A stretch of 64,000 bases of DNA, from positions 49,633 to 113,632 of the forward strand of contig CAMJJG010000002.1 of the NCBI GenBank assembly GCA_946406035.1, in the 5' to 3' direction. How positions within the stretch are numbered: position 1 is the first letter of the stretch; each line of letters opens with the position of its first letter. Made by a program: the position numbers and the translations under genes. Below, one piece after another: positions 1 to 8,741 of the stretch. Below the pieces are notes generated by a model. That model did no database searches and was not told the origin of the DNA. It saw only the letters and a program-made list of their open reading frames with translations. Origin of the DNA: an uncultured Prevotellaceae bacterium. Lineage in GTDB: Bacteria; Bacteroidota; Bacteroidia; Bacteroidales; Muribaculaceae.

Positions 1-1088
1 ATGTGGCCATAGATGTCGGCCTCGATGGCGGTGTTCATCGTGATGACGCCCAGACGGCGAACCACCTCGGGGTTGTTGCTGATCTCGCTGGGACGCATGA
101 GCACCTTGCCGTGCAGGGCCTCGCCCTTCTCAAAGAACTCGGTCATCGCACCGCTCGAGAACGTCATCGAGCACGTGCTGGCAAACTTGCACTTGCCGCT
201 CTCGAGCAGCTCGAGAACGCTGTCCTGGATCACCTCGGTGTACATCTCAAACGGCGGTATCTCGTCGCTCTTGTCCAGCGCGTCGAGCACGGCGTTGGCG
301 ATGTTGCCCACACCACTCTGCAGCGGCAGGAACTCCTTGGGGATGCGGCCTGCCTTGAGCTCTGCTACCAGGAAGGCACACACGTTGTGGCCGATGGCGG
401 CCGTCACGTCGTCAACGGGAGTAAAGGCGCCCTCCTTGCTGATGGGCAGCGACGTCTTGACGACGCCCAGCACCTTCTTGGGGTCAACATGGGCCGTGGG
501 TGTGCCCACGCGGTCATGAGGAGTGTAGATGGGAATCTCGCGGCGGTAGGGCGGGTCATTGGGGGTATACACATCGTGCATGCCGCGGATGCTCTCGGGT
601 ATCTGGTCGTTGACCTCGACGATGACCTTGTCGGCCATCTTGAGCCACGTGGCGGTGTTACCCATCGACGTGCCCAGCACGAGCTCGCCGTCGTCGGTGA
701 TGCTCTGAGCCTCGACAATGGCGATATCCATCTTGCCATAGAAGCCGTAGCGGAACTCCTGCGCCAGCTCGCTCAGGTGGCGGTCATTGTAGTGGATGGC
801 ACCACCGTTGATGGCCTTGCGCATGTCGGGATGAGACTGGTAGGGGGTGCGGAAGTTCAGTGCGTCGGCGCGGGTCAACTCGCCATCGATGTGGTCGCTC
901 GTCGATGCGCCACTGAACAGGTTGATCTTGAATTCGCGTCCTGCCTCGTGCTCACGCTTGGCGCGCTCGGCGATAGCCACTGGCACTGCTTGAGGACAAC
1001 CGGGTGATGTGAAACCCGAAACACCCACTGTGAAGCCATTTTGTACAAATTCGGCGGCTTCCTCGGCCGAAATAATCGGATAAATCAT
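1..1088 (-). CDS. Acetyl-CoA hydrolase/transferase family protein (succinyl-CoA:acetate CoA-transferase type), 3' end cut by window edge
   Basis: This family moves CoA between acyl groups, typically succinyl-CoA and acetate, in the cytoplasm; in Bacteroidales that step belongs to succinate, propionate and acetate fermentation. Reading from ATG at 1088, 362 codons are visible before the window edge, against about 500 for the family, so the C-terminus is missing. The protein opens MIYPIISAEEAAEF and has the GVGNIANAV loop followed by MYTEVIQD; Glu285 of that motif matches the glutamate that forms the CoA thioester in this family. The substrate pair is inferred. I see no clear promoter in the 149 bases before the start, which are rich in gttgtt repeats. 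Confidence 0.85.
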   Translation of the reverse strand, partial: MIYPIISAEEAAEFVQNGFTVGVSGFTSPGCPQAVPVAIAERAKREHEAGREFKINLFSGASTSDHIDGELTRADALNFRTPYQSHPDMRKAINGGAIHYNDRHLSELAQEFRYGFYGKMDIAIVEAQSITDDGELVLGTSMGNTATWLKMADKVIVEVNDQIPESIRGMHDVYTPNDPPYRREIPIYTPHDRVGTPTAHVDPKKVLGVVKTSLPISKEGAFTPVDDVTAAIGHNVCAFLVAELKAGRIPKEFLPLQSGVGNIANAVLDALDKSDEIPPFEMYTEVIQDSVLELLESGKCKFASTCSMTFSSGAMTEFFEKGEALHGKVLMRPSEISNNPEVVRRLGVITMNTAIEADIYGH

Positions 1089-1237
1089 TCTTTTAGTTTT
1101 TGGTCCTTAGTCTTTATGTTAATCAAGCAACTTTAACAACGTTGAACAACACAGAACGACACTGTTGTCATCATAATAGACATTGAACTGTTGTTCTAGT
1201 TGTTGTTTTTTGTCGTTACAGTTGGTTGACATGTTAG

Positions 1238-2557
1238 TTAGTTGTTGAGTTTGGCGCGAATTGCGGCTGTGGCCTCCTCGTGGCCAGGCTTCTCGAGCAG
1301 GGCAAACATGTTCTTCTTGTAGGCCTCGACACCCGGCTGGTCAAACGGGTTCACGCCCAGCATGTAGCCGCTCACGCCGCAAGCCTTCTCAAAGAAGTAG
1401 ATCAGCTGACCCAGGTAGCGCTCGTTGACCGTCGGCATGGTGATCAGGATGTTGGGCACGCCGCCGTCAACGTGGGCCAGCCGGGTTCCCAGCTCGGCCA
1501 TCTTGTTGACGTAGTCCACATTCTTGCCAGCGATGTAGTTCAAGCCGTCCAGGTCCTTCTCGTCGCTGGGGATGATGACTTCGTGCTGCTGGTCGCCCAC
1601 GCTGAGCACGGTCTCAAACAGCGTGCGCTCGCCGTCCTGGATCATCTGCCCCATGCTGTGCAGGTCAGTCGTGAAGTCAACGCTGGCCGGGAAGATGCCC
1701 TTGTGGCCCTTGCCCTCGCTCTCGCCGTAGAGCTGTTTCCACCACTCGGCGATGTAGTGCAGGCGGGGGGTGAAGTTGGCCAGCACCTCAATTTTCTTGC
1801 CCTTCTGGTACAGGGCATTGCGCGTGATGGCATACTCCAGCACCTGCTCGTCGTCGCCCTGCTCGATCTCGACAGCGCCTGCCACCAGGGCACGGATGTC
1901 AAATCCTGCCACGGCGATGGGCAGCAGCCCCACTGGCGTGAGCACCGAGAAACGGCCGCCCACGTCATCGGGGATGACATAGGTGGCATATCCCTCGTCG
2001 CTCGCCAGCTGGCGCAACGCTCCGCGGCGGGCGTCGGTCACGGCGATGATGTTGCGGCGAGCAAATTCCTTCCCCTCCTGCTTCTCGAGCAGGTCCTTGA
2101 AAATGCGGAAGGCGATGCCTGGCTCGGTCGTCGTCCCCGACTTGGAGATAACGATGATGCCAAACTTGTGACCGCGCACCAGGTCAATCATGTCATACAG
2201 GTAATCCTCGCCGATGTTGCTGCCGGCAAACAGCACCTTGGGGCCATTGCTGGCCTTGTAGGCGGCAAAATGGTCGCTCAATGACTCGATAACGGCCTTG
2301 GCACCCAGGTAGCTGCCGCCGATGCCGATGCTGATCACATACTCGCACTCGCTGCGCAGCTGCGCAGCGCTCTGCTCGATAGCCTCGAACTGTGCCGCGT
2401 CGCTGCTGCTGGGCAGGTGTAGCCAACCCAGGAAGTCGTTGCCAGCGCCGCTACCGCTCTCAAGCGTCTGCTTGGCGGCAAGGGCAAGCTCGCGCAGGGC
2501 CTGTGTTTCCACCCCTTGAAGGGCGTATTTGCTGATGACTTGAATTCTCTCGTTCAT
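1238..2557 (-). CDS. pgi: Glucose-6-phosphate isomerase
   Basis: It interconverts glucose 6-phosphate and fructose 6-phosphate in cytoplasmic glycolysis and gluconeogenesis. At 439 residues it is the short bacterial form. The sugar-isomerase fold shows as [11 protein letters not shown] near residue 78, the phosphate loop SKSGTTTEP at 139-147, [13 protein letters not shown] near 200, and a LHSMGQ stretch followed by QDG near residue 300. It starts 63 bases after the GNAT gene upstream on the same strand, so the two may be co-transcribed. No clear terminator follows. The call is secure. Confidence 0.96.
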   Translation of the reverse strand: MNERIQVISKYALQGVETQALRELALAAKQTLESGSGAGNDFLGWLHLPSSSDAAQFEAIEQSAAQLRSECEYVISIGIGGSYLGAKAVIESLSDHFAAYKASNGPKVLFAGSNIGEDYLYDMIDLVRGHKFGIIVISKSGTTTEPGIAFRIFKDLLEKQEGKEFARRNIIAVTDARRGALRQLASDEGYATYVIPDDVGGRFSVLTPVGLLPIAVAGFDIRALVAGAVEIEQGDDEQVLEYAITRNALYQKGKKIEVLANFTPRLHYIAEWWKQLYGESEGKGHKGIFPASVDFTTDLHSMGQMIQDGERTLFETVLSVGDQQHEVIIPSDEKDLDGLNYIAGKNVDYVNKMAELGTRLAHVDGGVPNILITMPTVNERYLGQLIYFFEKACGVSGYMLGVNPFDQPGVEAYKKNMFALLEKPGHEEATAAIRAKLNN

Positions 2558-2620
2558 AATCGTAATTCTATGATGTTTGGTGTATTTGTTGTCTCCTTAA
2601 CCCGGAAATATGAGTTCATC

Positions 2621-3754
2621 TCAGATTTCCTTGGTGTAGGCCCGGCGGCGCTTGTGCTGCTCGCGCTCGAAGTATTCCCACTGCTTGAGCACCTTGCTGT
2701 TGGCTTCCAGCTCGCGGTTGCTCTCGGCATACTTGTAGCCGTTCTGGTTGAAGTGGGGTATCAGGTCGGTGAACAGCAGTGAGTTCACACCCTTGTTCTG
2801 GTACTCGGGTTTGACGGCAATGAGCATCAGGTCCACCACGTCGTTGTGCTTGAAGGCATGCAGCAGGTGTTTCCAGCCCATGGGGAAGATGCGTCCGCGG
2901 CTCTTGATGAGCGCCCTGGCCATCGAGGGGATCGAGATGCCCACGGCGATGAGCTCGCGGGTGGTCTTGTCCACAACCATCGACAGGTCATTCAATGGCA
3001 GGAAGGGCAGGTACATCTTGATGTAATGGTTGATCTGCTTGTCTGACAATGGTGAGTAGCCAAAGATGTTGTCATAGGCCACATTGATTAACTTGAAGAT
3101 GGCATCACCATAGTCTGCCACCAGTTGCTTGCGGCTGGTGTAGTGCAGGTTCTCCAGGTTGTTGCGCTCGGCCACAATGTTGGAGATGCGCACCATTTTC
3201 TCGGGGATGTCCTTGGGGATGGTGATGAGCAGTTCAATCCAGTCGGCATCCTTGACAAAGCCCAGTCGCTCGATGTGCTTGGGATAGTAGGCATAGTTGT
3301 AGATGCCGCCGCTCGTGCCCACGCGGTCAAAGCCCTCGACGAGCATGCCCTCGGGGTCCATGTCGGTAAAGCTCAACGGGCCGGTCAAGTGCTCCATGCC
3401 TTTGCTCTTGCTCCAGCGGGTAACGGCATCGATCAGGGCATCGGCGACCTCGGCGTCGTCAATAAAGTCGATGTAGCCAAACCGGGCCTCCTTCTTGCCC
3501 GAGCGCTCGTTGACCACCCGGTTGATGATCCCGGCGATGCGGCCCACGATCTCGCCGTCGCGATAGGCCAGGTAATATACCGCCTCACAGAAGTCAAAGG
3601 CCGGGTTCTTGTCGGGCCTCAGGCTGTTCACCTCATCGGTAACCAGCGGGGGCACGTAGCACTTGCTGTCGCGGTACAGCACGTCGATGGGGTAGTGCAC
3701 AAACTTGAGCAGGTTGCGCTTCGTTGGTTGGATCTCTCTGATTTCTACAGCCAT
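2621..3754 (-). CDS. GNAT-fold N-acetyltransferase-like protein
   Basis: This 377-residue cytoplasmic protein belongs to a family common in Bacteroidetes genomes and usually labelled GNAT acetyltransferase; its substrate is unknown. The N-terminal part contains YLAYRDGEIVGRIAGI, resembling the strands before the acetyl-CoA loop, and the C-terminal part has VDLMLIAVKPEYQNKGVNS, which matches the Q/RxxGxG/A acetyl-CoA-binding motif in relaxed form. The middle holds the family's GPLSFTDMDPEGMLVEGF block. It follows a 36-residue membrane microprotein by 14 bases and precedes pgi by 63. Confidence 0.75.
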   Translation of the reverse strand: MAVEIREIQPTKRNLLKFVHYPIDVLYRDSKCYVPPLVTDEVNSLRPDKNPAFDFCEAVYYLAYRDGEIVGRIAGIINRVVNERSGKKEARFGYIDFIDDAEVADALIDAVTRWSKSKGMEHLTGPLSFTDMDPEGMLVEGFDRVGTSGGIYNYAYYPKHIERLGFVKDADWIELLITIPKDIPEKMVRISNIVAERNNLENLHYTSRKQLVADYGDAIFKLINVAYDNIFGYSPLSDKQINHYIKMYLPFLPLNDLSMVVDKTTRELIAVGISIPSMARALIKSRGRIFPMGWKHLLHAFKHNDVVDLMLIAVKPEYQNKGVNSLLFTDLIPHFNQNGYKYAESNRELEANSKVLKQWEYFEREQHKRRRAYTKEI

Positions 3755-3768
3755 AATATTGCTTGTTT

Positions 3769-3879
3769 TTAACCCGCATACACGACGTTATTCAGCCACC
3801 ACAGCAGGGCAAGAAGCCCTACCAGGATCAGGTTCAGTTTAGTAAAGAACCGTGCATAGTACCGTCGCTCGGGTGTCAT
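3769..3879 (-). CDS. Small single-pass membrane protein, 36 residues
   Basis: A short open frame fits exactly between the zinc-ribbon gene and the GNAT gene on the same strand. It begins MTPERRYYARFFTKLN, continues with one hydrophobic helix (LILVGLLALLWWLNNVV) and ends YAG. The basic N-terminus followed by a single membrane span suggests an N-in inner-membrane peptide. It starts 46 bases after the zinc-ribbon stop and ends 14 bases before the GNAT start, which fits an operon. The function is unknown; the hydrophobic composition and tight fit are the only support. Confidence 0.5.
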   Translation of the reverse strand: MTPERRYYARFFTKLNLILVGLLALLWWLNNVVYAG

Positions 3880-3925
3880 GATTATTTTCTTTTCAGTGGG
3901 TCGATTGATAGCTATAACCTATTGC

Positions 3926-5401
3926 TTAATTCGCGCTCTTGGCTCGGTCATGCACCAGGTCATAGGTGATGGAGCCGTTAGGCGACTTGATGACCACATG
4001 GTTGTCGCCGCCAAAGCTGATGCCCGACGCGGCCCCGTTCTTGCCGCCATAGATGGTAAAGTACTTGCGGGTGCTCTTGTTGAAGCCCACTACCGACCCC
4101 TTAGTGTCCAGAAAGACCAGGTAATGGTCATTCTCGAGCTTCTCCTTGATTTCCTTCATGTTGATGATGGGCTTGTCATACTGTGTGGGCTTCATCTTCA
4201 CTTCCTCGCCCTCCTTGAGCTTGTCCATGTTCTCGGCATTGTCGTGAGCCCACTTGGCGTCGGCATTCTCCTCGCCAGCAAGGGCTTTCTCCTCTTCTTC
4301 CCTGGCCTTGGCTTCCTCCTCGGCGTCTATCTCCTCCTGGGTCGCTACCCTGATGGCGCCGATGTTGGCGGCCTCTTGTTGCAAGAAGCGGCGCTCACTG
4401 CTGTTGGTGCTCTCCAGCGGGCCGCGGCTATAGACATACTGGCGACCATCGGTGCGGGAGCGTATCTGGCCGTCATAGGTCAACGTGTTCAGTTTCTTTC
4501 CCTCCACGTCATACAAGCACAGCGTCACGCGACCGTTATTGCCCTCGCCGGCTCCCTTCAGGTGGTTCAGGAAGGCGAAATACAGGTACTGCTTGCCATC
4601 GAGTTTCACGGCACGGGGCACATACATAGCATCGGCGATGAGCGAGCTGTTGTCCATGATGATGCTGCGGCCGTCATAGTATTTGTTTTGGCCCAACTCG
4701 GTCTTCCACCCTCCGCCATCACGCGTCAGGTTATAGACCTTGATGAACGGTCGGTCGGTGTCGTCCTTGTATGTCACACCCACGATGCGCTCGGGCGTGT
4801 CGGGGTCGGTGCTCTCAAAGCGCACGGCGCACCCCGTGTATGCCTTGTCGTCGGTCATGCCGTTGCGGCTCAACTCGGCGGTGAGCACGGCCATCGGGTC
4901 CTGGCTGTCGTCGGCGATGACGGCAACGCTGTCGGCACGGGCGGCATCACGGTCGTTCTCGCGGTTGTTGCAGTGGCGCATCAGGCTCAGCAGGCCGATG
5001 ATCACCACGGCAACCACGATGCCAATGATCAAGTTGCGGTCAAAGTGGGAACGCCCGCCTCCATTATCGTCATCGTCGTCATCGTCATCGTCGTCGATTT
5101 CGGGCTCAACGGGTTTGGGCTGCTGCCAGGCGTTGGCCTTGCGCTGGGCGGCGCGTTGCTCGTTATAGGTCACCCCCTGTTGTTGGGGACGACTAGCGGG
5201 ACGGGGTGGCTGTTGGGGCTCCTCGCGTGCAAGGCTCATCGCGTTGTCTACCGCCTTGCCGCAATGGGGGCAGAACACCGACGTCGCTGGCATGGGCTCG
5301 TGGCAGTAGCTGCACGTGATTTCTTTACTCATCTGGTGGCCACAATGGTTACAGAAAGCCGATCCCTCGGGAACTTCATGTCCGCAATGTTGACATTTCA
5401 T
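3926..5401 (-). CDS. Double zinc-ribbon membrane-anchored protein with poly-aspartate tract
   Basis: This 491-residue protein is of unknown function. It starts with two zinc ribbons: CQHCGHEVPEGSAFCNHCG at residues 3-21 and CSYCHEPMPATSVFCPHCG near 30-48. A proline/glutamine-rich linker leads to a run of ten aspartates near residue 103, then one transmembrane helix (LIIGIVVAVVIIGLLSLM) that places the ribbons in the cytoplasm and about 340 residues outside. The outer part has beta-rich segments and a Glu/Ala-rich helix (EEIDAEEEAKAREEEEKAL). Such proteins often act as envelope sensors or regulators, but nothing here shows a specific role. Confidence 0.7.
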   Translation of the reverse strand: MKCQHCGHEVPEGSAFCNHCGHQMSKEITCSYCHEPMPATSVFCPHCGKAVDNAMSLAREEPQQPPRPASRPQQQGVTYNEQRAAQRKANAWQQPKPVEPEIDDDDDDDDDDNGGGRSHFDRNLIIGIVVAVVIIGLLSLMRHCNNRENDRDAARADSVAVIADDSQDPMAVLTAELSRNGMTDDKAYTGCAVRFESTDPDTPERIVGVTYKDDTDRPFIKVYNLTRDGGGWKTELGQNKYYDGRSIIMDNSSLIADAMYVPRAVKLDGKQYLYFAFLNHLKGAGEGNNGRVTLCLYDVEGKKLNTLTYDGQIRSRTDGRQYVYSRGPLESTNSSERRFLQQEAANIGAIRVATQEEIDAEEEAKAREEEEKALAGEENADAKWAHDNAENMDKLKEGEEVKMKPTQYDKPIINMKEIKEKLENDHYLVFLDTKGSVVGFNKSTRKYFTIYGGKNGAASGISFGGDNHVVIKSPNGSITYDLVHDRAKSAN

Positions 5402-5423
5402 AGTCGTAGTCTTTTTAGCGTTG

Positions 5424-5457
5424 ATTAAACTTCGTTTAATTTCAAGCTACAAAAGTA
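5424..5457 (-). promoter_or_regulatory. Promoter -7 box and 5'-leader hairpin for the zinc-ribbon gene
   Basis: On the minus strand a TACTTTTG box (5450-5457) fits the Bacteroidetes -7 consensus. Just downstream, in the leader, ATTAAAC-TTC-GTTTAAT (5424-5440) forms a 7-bp hairpin. I see no convincing -33 element at normal spacing. Confidence 0.45.
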
Positions 5458-5629
5458 CCTATTTTACACAAAACAGCGGCCCATTTACCCTAAAAAAATG
5501 ATTAAAGCCAGCAACTCAATCCCATCAATCGCCCAAATTGGCCAACCAGAATCTGTCTCGCGGCTCTCCATCGCCCTTTTGGCCGGCCCTCATGCGTGTC
5601 CTTCGATTCGCCGACCAGGGGGGCTTTTT

Positions 5630-6547
5630 CTATACTTTGGTTCCGAGCGCTTTGGCTGTGCGTGCAGCCAGCCGGGCATTATTGAGCACCAGTTGGATGT
5701 TACTCTCCAGGCTCTCGCCGCCAGTGAGGTCTTTCACCTTGGCCAGCAGGAAGGGGGTCGTCTCCTTGCCACGGATTCCCAGACGGTTAGCCTCGTCGAT
5801 GGCCTCGTCGATGGCCTGGTTGATCACCTCGGCTGGCATCGAGTACTGCTCGGGGATGGGATTGGTAACGAGCATGCCGCCCTTGAGGCCCATCTCCAGC
5901 TTGGCCCTGAAGGCTGCGGCCAGTTCTTCGGGAGTGTCAATGCGGTAATCCACCTTGTAGCCGCTGTGGCGGGTGTAGAAGGCCGGCAACTCGTCGGTGC
6001 CATACCCTATCACGGGAACACCCTTCGTCTCCAGGTATTCGAGCGTCAGCCCCAGGTCGAGTATCGACTTGGCCCCGGCACAGATGACCATAACGGGCGT
6101 CATCGACAGTTCCTCGAGGTCGGCACTGATGTCCATTGTCGTTTCGGCACCGCGATGCACGCCGCCGATGCCGCCGGTAGCAAACACCTTAATGCCCGCC
6201 ATCGCTGCGATAATCATGGTTGTTGTCACGGTGGTGGCTCCATCCTGGCCACGGGCGATGAGCACGGGCAGGTCACGACGCGATGCCTTGGTTACGGCCT
6301 GGCCTTTCTTGCCCAGATACTCGATTTCATCGGGTGTACAGCCTGCCTTGAGCTTGCCGCCGATGATGGCGATGGTGGCGGGAACGGCGCCGCCCTCACG
6401 GATGGTTTGCTCGACCTTCAGGGCGGTTTCCACATTCTGGGGGTAGGGCATGCCGTGGGAGATGATGGTAGACTCGAGGGCGACTACGGGACGTCCCTCG
6501 TCGAGTGCTTGCTGCACTTCGGGCGAAATGGATAGGTATTTGTTCAT
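5630..6547 (-). CDS. psuG: Pseudouridine-5'-phosphate glycosidase
   Basis: It cleaves pseudouridine 5'-phosphate to uracil and ribose 5-phosphate, breaking the C-C glycosidic bond, in the cytoplasm. The 305-residue length matches the family. Conserved stretches are VALESTIISHGMPYP (22-36), ATGGIGGVHRGAE (123-135) and CAGAKSILD (157-164), whose Lys160 aligns with the catalytic lysine. It starts 7 bases after the PfkB-family kinase gene, giving the usual psuK-psuG pair. No pseudouridine transporter is visible nearby, so uptake or salvage from RNA turnover must be handled elsewhere. Confidence 0.95.
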   Translation of the reverse strand: MNKYLSISPEVQQALDEGRPVVALESTIISHGMPYPQNVETALKVEQTIREGGAVPATIAIIGGKLKAGCTPDEIEYLGKKGQAVTKASRRDLPVLIARGQDGATTVTTTMIIAAMAGIKVFATGGIGGVHRGAETTMDISADLEELSMTPVMVICAGAKSILDLGLTLEYLETKGVPVIGYGTDELPAFYTRHSGYKVDYRIDTPEELAAAFRAKLEMGLKGGMLVTNPIPEQYSMPAEVINQAIDEAIDEANRLGIRGKETTPFLLAKVKDLTGGESLESNIQLVLNNARLAARTAKALGTKV

Positions 6548-6554
6548 AATTCTT

Positions 6555-7454
6555 TTATTGTAGATATTGATTGATGTCGGGATTCACGGTCTGCTGCGAG
6601 AGCAGGGTGGCATGGGCGGCCTTCAGGCCCGTGGTGGCGCACTCGGGAAATGGCGCCTGACCAAGCCAGGCATGAACCACGCCGGCAATGAAGGCGTCTC
6701 CTGCCCCGGTGGTGTTGATCACACGGGTGGGGATGGCATGATAGTGCTGCTGGCTCCTGCCGTCGCTGCAATACACGCCGTCGCTGCCCAGCGTGATGTA
6801 TACCTGCTCGACACCCAGTGCGAGGAGCCGTTCGGCGGCTTCCTGGGCGCTATCGAGATGGGTTACCGACTGGGCCTCCATGAGGTTGAGTTTCAGGGCG
6901 TGCAGGTGGTGGCTCCAGCTCTGTTGCAGAGCCTTGATGACGCGGGGTGCCTTGGCGGTGCTCACGGTATCGACAAACAGTGGAGCCGTGTTACAGTGGT
7001 CGATGAGGTAGATCAGCGACTCCATCGGGATGTTGGTGTCGGCTACAACTGCTGCCGAGGCGTTAATTACATCGATGCGCGACTCTAGAAAGCTGGGCGT
7101 GAGGTGGTTGACGATGTCGGTGTCGGCAACGGCGGCAATCATGTCGCCTGTCTGGTCGTTGACACACAGGTACAGGCCGTTGCGCAGGCCATCGCGGCGC
7201 TCGCTCAGCGACAGGTCCAGACCGATGGTCTCGCACTCACGATGGCACATCTCGCCGAACGAATCGCCACCAAACAGGCTCACAAACTTCACCTCGTGAT
7301 CCATCAACCGCAGGTTGTGGGCTATGTTGCGCGCCACGCCGCCGCACCCTAGGACCACATGCCCTGGTACCGAGTCGGCGGGGACAAACGGCGCCGTCAA
7401 TGCTGCCGAGATGTCCATGTTCACGCCACCGATGACTGTAATGTATTGATTCAT
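6555..7454 (-). CDS. psuK: PfkB-family kinase, probable pseudouridine kinase
   Basis: It likely phosphorylates pseudouridine to pseudouridine 5'-phosphate, the substrate of the downstream glycosidase. The chosen start gives MNQYITVIGGVNMDIS, where the family's first strand begins; an in-frame ATG at 7481 adds nine residues without clear homology. The PfkB signature NTTGAGDAFIAG near the C-terminus holds the catalytic aspartate and anion hole. The family also includes ribokinase- and adenosine-kinase-like enzymes; the specificity here rests on the 7-base spacing to psuG. Confidence 0.88.
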   Translation of the reverse strand: MNQYITVIGGVNMDISAALTAPFVPADSVPGHVVLGCGGVARNIAHNLRLMDHEVKFVSLFGGDSFGEMCHRECETIGLDLSLSERRDGLRNGLYLCVNDQTGDMIAAVADTDIVNHLTPSFLESRIDVINASAAVVADTNIPMESLIYLIDHCNTAPLFVDTVSTAKAPRVIKALQQSWSHHLHALKLNLMEAQSVTHLDSAQEAAERLLALGVEQVYITLGSDGVYCSDGRSQQHYHAIPTRVINTTGAGDAFIAGVVHAWLGQAPFPECATTGLKAAHATLLSQQTVNPDINQYLQ

Positions 7455-7499
7455 TTCATGAATAGTGGAATTCAAGGTCATTTAACCCCGATCGTCATG

Positions 7500-7507
7500 C
7501 AAAGGTA
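7500..7507 (-). promoter_or_regulatory. Promoter -7 box for psuK-psuG
   Basis: TACCTTTG on the minus strand matches the Bacteroidetes -7 consensus. A start a few bases downstream would leave a leader of about 15 to 40 bases, depending on which psuK start is used. No good -33 box is visible. Confidence 0.5.
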
Positions 7508-7532
7508 ACGATTATTTTGTGATTTTGTGGCA

Positions 7533-7658
7533 ATGGAGATACAGGAATTACAATTCTGACACCGCCAGGTGTGCCTCTACAAGCTGATACAGTGGCCCGT
7601 ACTGCTGGTATATTCGATTGACTATCACGAGAATGGGCAACCGTTGCTGCTATCGGTA
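7533..7658 (+). pseudogene. Broken duplicate of the 5' end of the nearby esterase gene
   Basis: This segment aligns codon for codon, without gaps, to the first 42 codons of the esterase starting at 8742. Both share HRxVCLY, then an identical YSIDYHENGQ coded by nearly the same bases, then LL. Codon 9 has changed from GGG to TGA, so the copy cannot make the protein, and similarity stops after about 42 codons. The bases before the ATG also resemble the esterase promoter region. It is a truncated gene duplication; the CPBP gene now lies between copy and original. Confidence 0.75.
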
Positions 7659-7668
7659 TCGCACCATT

Positions 7669-7694
7669 AGCCCCACGCGATGTCGCAAGGGGCT
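7669..7694. other. Stem-loop in the psuK to CPBP gap
   Basis: AGCCCC and GGGGCT form an outer 6-bp stem and GCGA/TCGC an inner stem around a 2-base loop. No T-run follows directly on either strand, so a terminator role is uncertain. Apart from this hairpin, the psuK promoter and the broken esterase copy, the gap 7482-7842 holds nothing I recognise. Confidence 0.35.
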
Positions 7695-7842
7695 ATGCTT
7701 TCTCGTCATGATGTTGTAAGACAAGATGAATAGAGATAAAAATTGTCTTTCTTGCCTTCCTCAATAATAATATTGCCTATTGGTTGCCGACCGAAAAATT
7801 CGGTGAAATTAGGCGGTTTGGCCATTTATTTGAGTCTGCTTT

Positions 7843-8679
7843 TTACTTTCTTTTTCTTGTGGAGTGGTTGCAGTTGGCGAGGAAGACGGCGGTGAGGAGG
7901 ATGCCATAGAGGACGGCGATGAGAGAGGCCTCGGCACCGAAGGCTCCGCCAGTGATGATGTCGGGGCCGCTGGTGTGCATCTCGAGCAGGCTACCGCCGG
8001 CCGTGGTTCCCGACACGGCCGCGCCATAGACGTTGCCTTGAGTGAAGTTCCAGGCCCAGTGGATGCCGATGGGCAGCCACAGCGACCTCGACCACTTGTA
8101 GGCCGCGCCTAGCATCAAGCCGGCCTCGATGGCGATGGCCAGCGACGACCACCAGGTAGCGCTGTCGTTGGTGATATGCACGAGGCCGAACAGCAATGCC
8201 GACACAATCAGTGCCGCCCAGGTGTTCCAGCGCTCGTCTATCTGCCTGAAGATGATGCCCCTGAAGATCATTTCCTCGCCCACGCCCACGGTGAGGAAAA
8301 CCAGCAGCCAGTAGGCGATTTCTTCCCATTCGGTGCCCAGCATGTTGACTGTGGCACAGCCCATGGCCACGATGGTGCTCACGACAAGCGTCATGTAGAC
8401 AAAGCCCACAATCAGTCCCAGCATTGTGTGGGGCACCAGTTTGCCCAGGCCCAGGTCACGGGGCCAGTGCCCCTCCATCAGCTTCACTCCTAGGGCATAC
8501 AACCCCAGGACGACTGCCACGGCGATGGTGATGGCCACGGGATGCAGGTTATTGTCGGCTAGTGCCAGCATTTGCAGCAGGCCGTAGCCGATAAACCCCA
8601 GGAAGACCGAAGCGATAAGTATCAGTATCCATTTCCACAGCGGGCGTTTCTTGACGGGAGGGGTTATTGCATTCATCAT
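7843..8679 (-). CDS. CPBP-family intramembrane metalloprotease
   Basis: This 278-residue polytopic inner-membrane protein belongs to the CAAX protease/bacteriocin-processing (Rce1/Abi) family. The conserved core is present: GEEMIFRGIIFRQI supplies the paired glutamates and arginine of motif 1, LFGLVHITND the histidine of motif 2, and IGIHWAWNF the last histidine/asparagine motif. Several hydrophobic helices surround it, starting WILILIASVFLGFIGYGLL. The substrate is unknown. It is divergent from the esterase gene, with overlapping promoter regions. Confidence 0.88.
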   Translation of the reverse strand: MMNAITPPVKKRPLWKWILILIASVFLGFIGYGLLQMLALADNNLHPVAITIAVAVVLGLYALGVKLMEGHWPRDLGLGKLVPHTMLGLIVGFVYMTLVVSTIVAMGCATVNMLGTEWEEIAYWLLVFLTVGVGEEMIFRGIIFRQIDERWNTWAALIVSALLFGLVHITNDSATWWSSLAIAIEAGLMLGAAYKWSRSLWLPIGIHWAWNFTQGNVYGAAVSGTTAGGSLLEMHTSGPDIITGGAFGAEASLIAVLYGILLTAVFLANCNHSTRKRK

Positions 8680-8708
8680 CGCAGTAAAAAAATATCGTGA
8701 TCTCGGTA

Positions 8709-8736
8709 CAAAGGTACGGATTATTTCCTACATTTG
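8709..8736. promoter_or_regulatory. Divergent, nearly overlapping -7 boxes of the CPBP and esterase genes
   Basis: On the minus strand TACCTTTG (8709-8716) points toward the CPBP gene. On the plus strand TACATTTG (8729-8736) points toward the esterase and ends only five bases before its ATG. The two promoters must share or compete for space. Confidence 0.5.
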
Positions 8737-8741
8737 CACTA

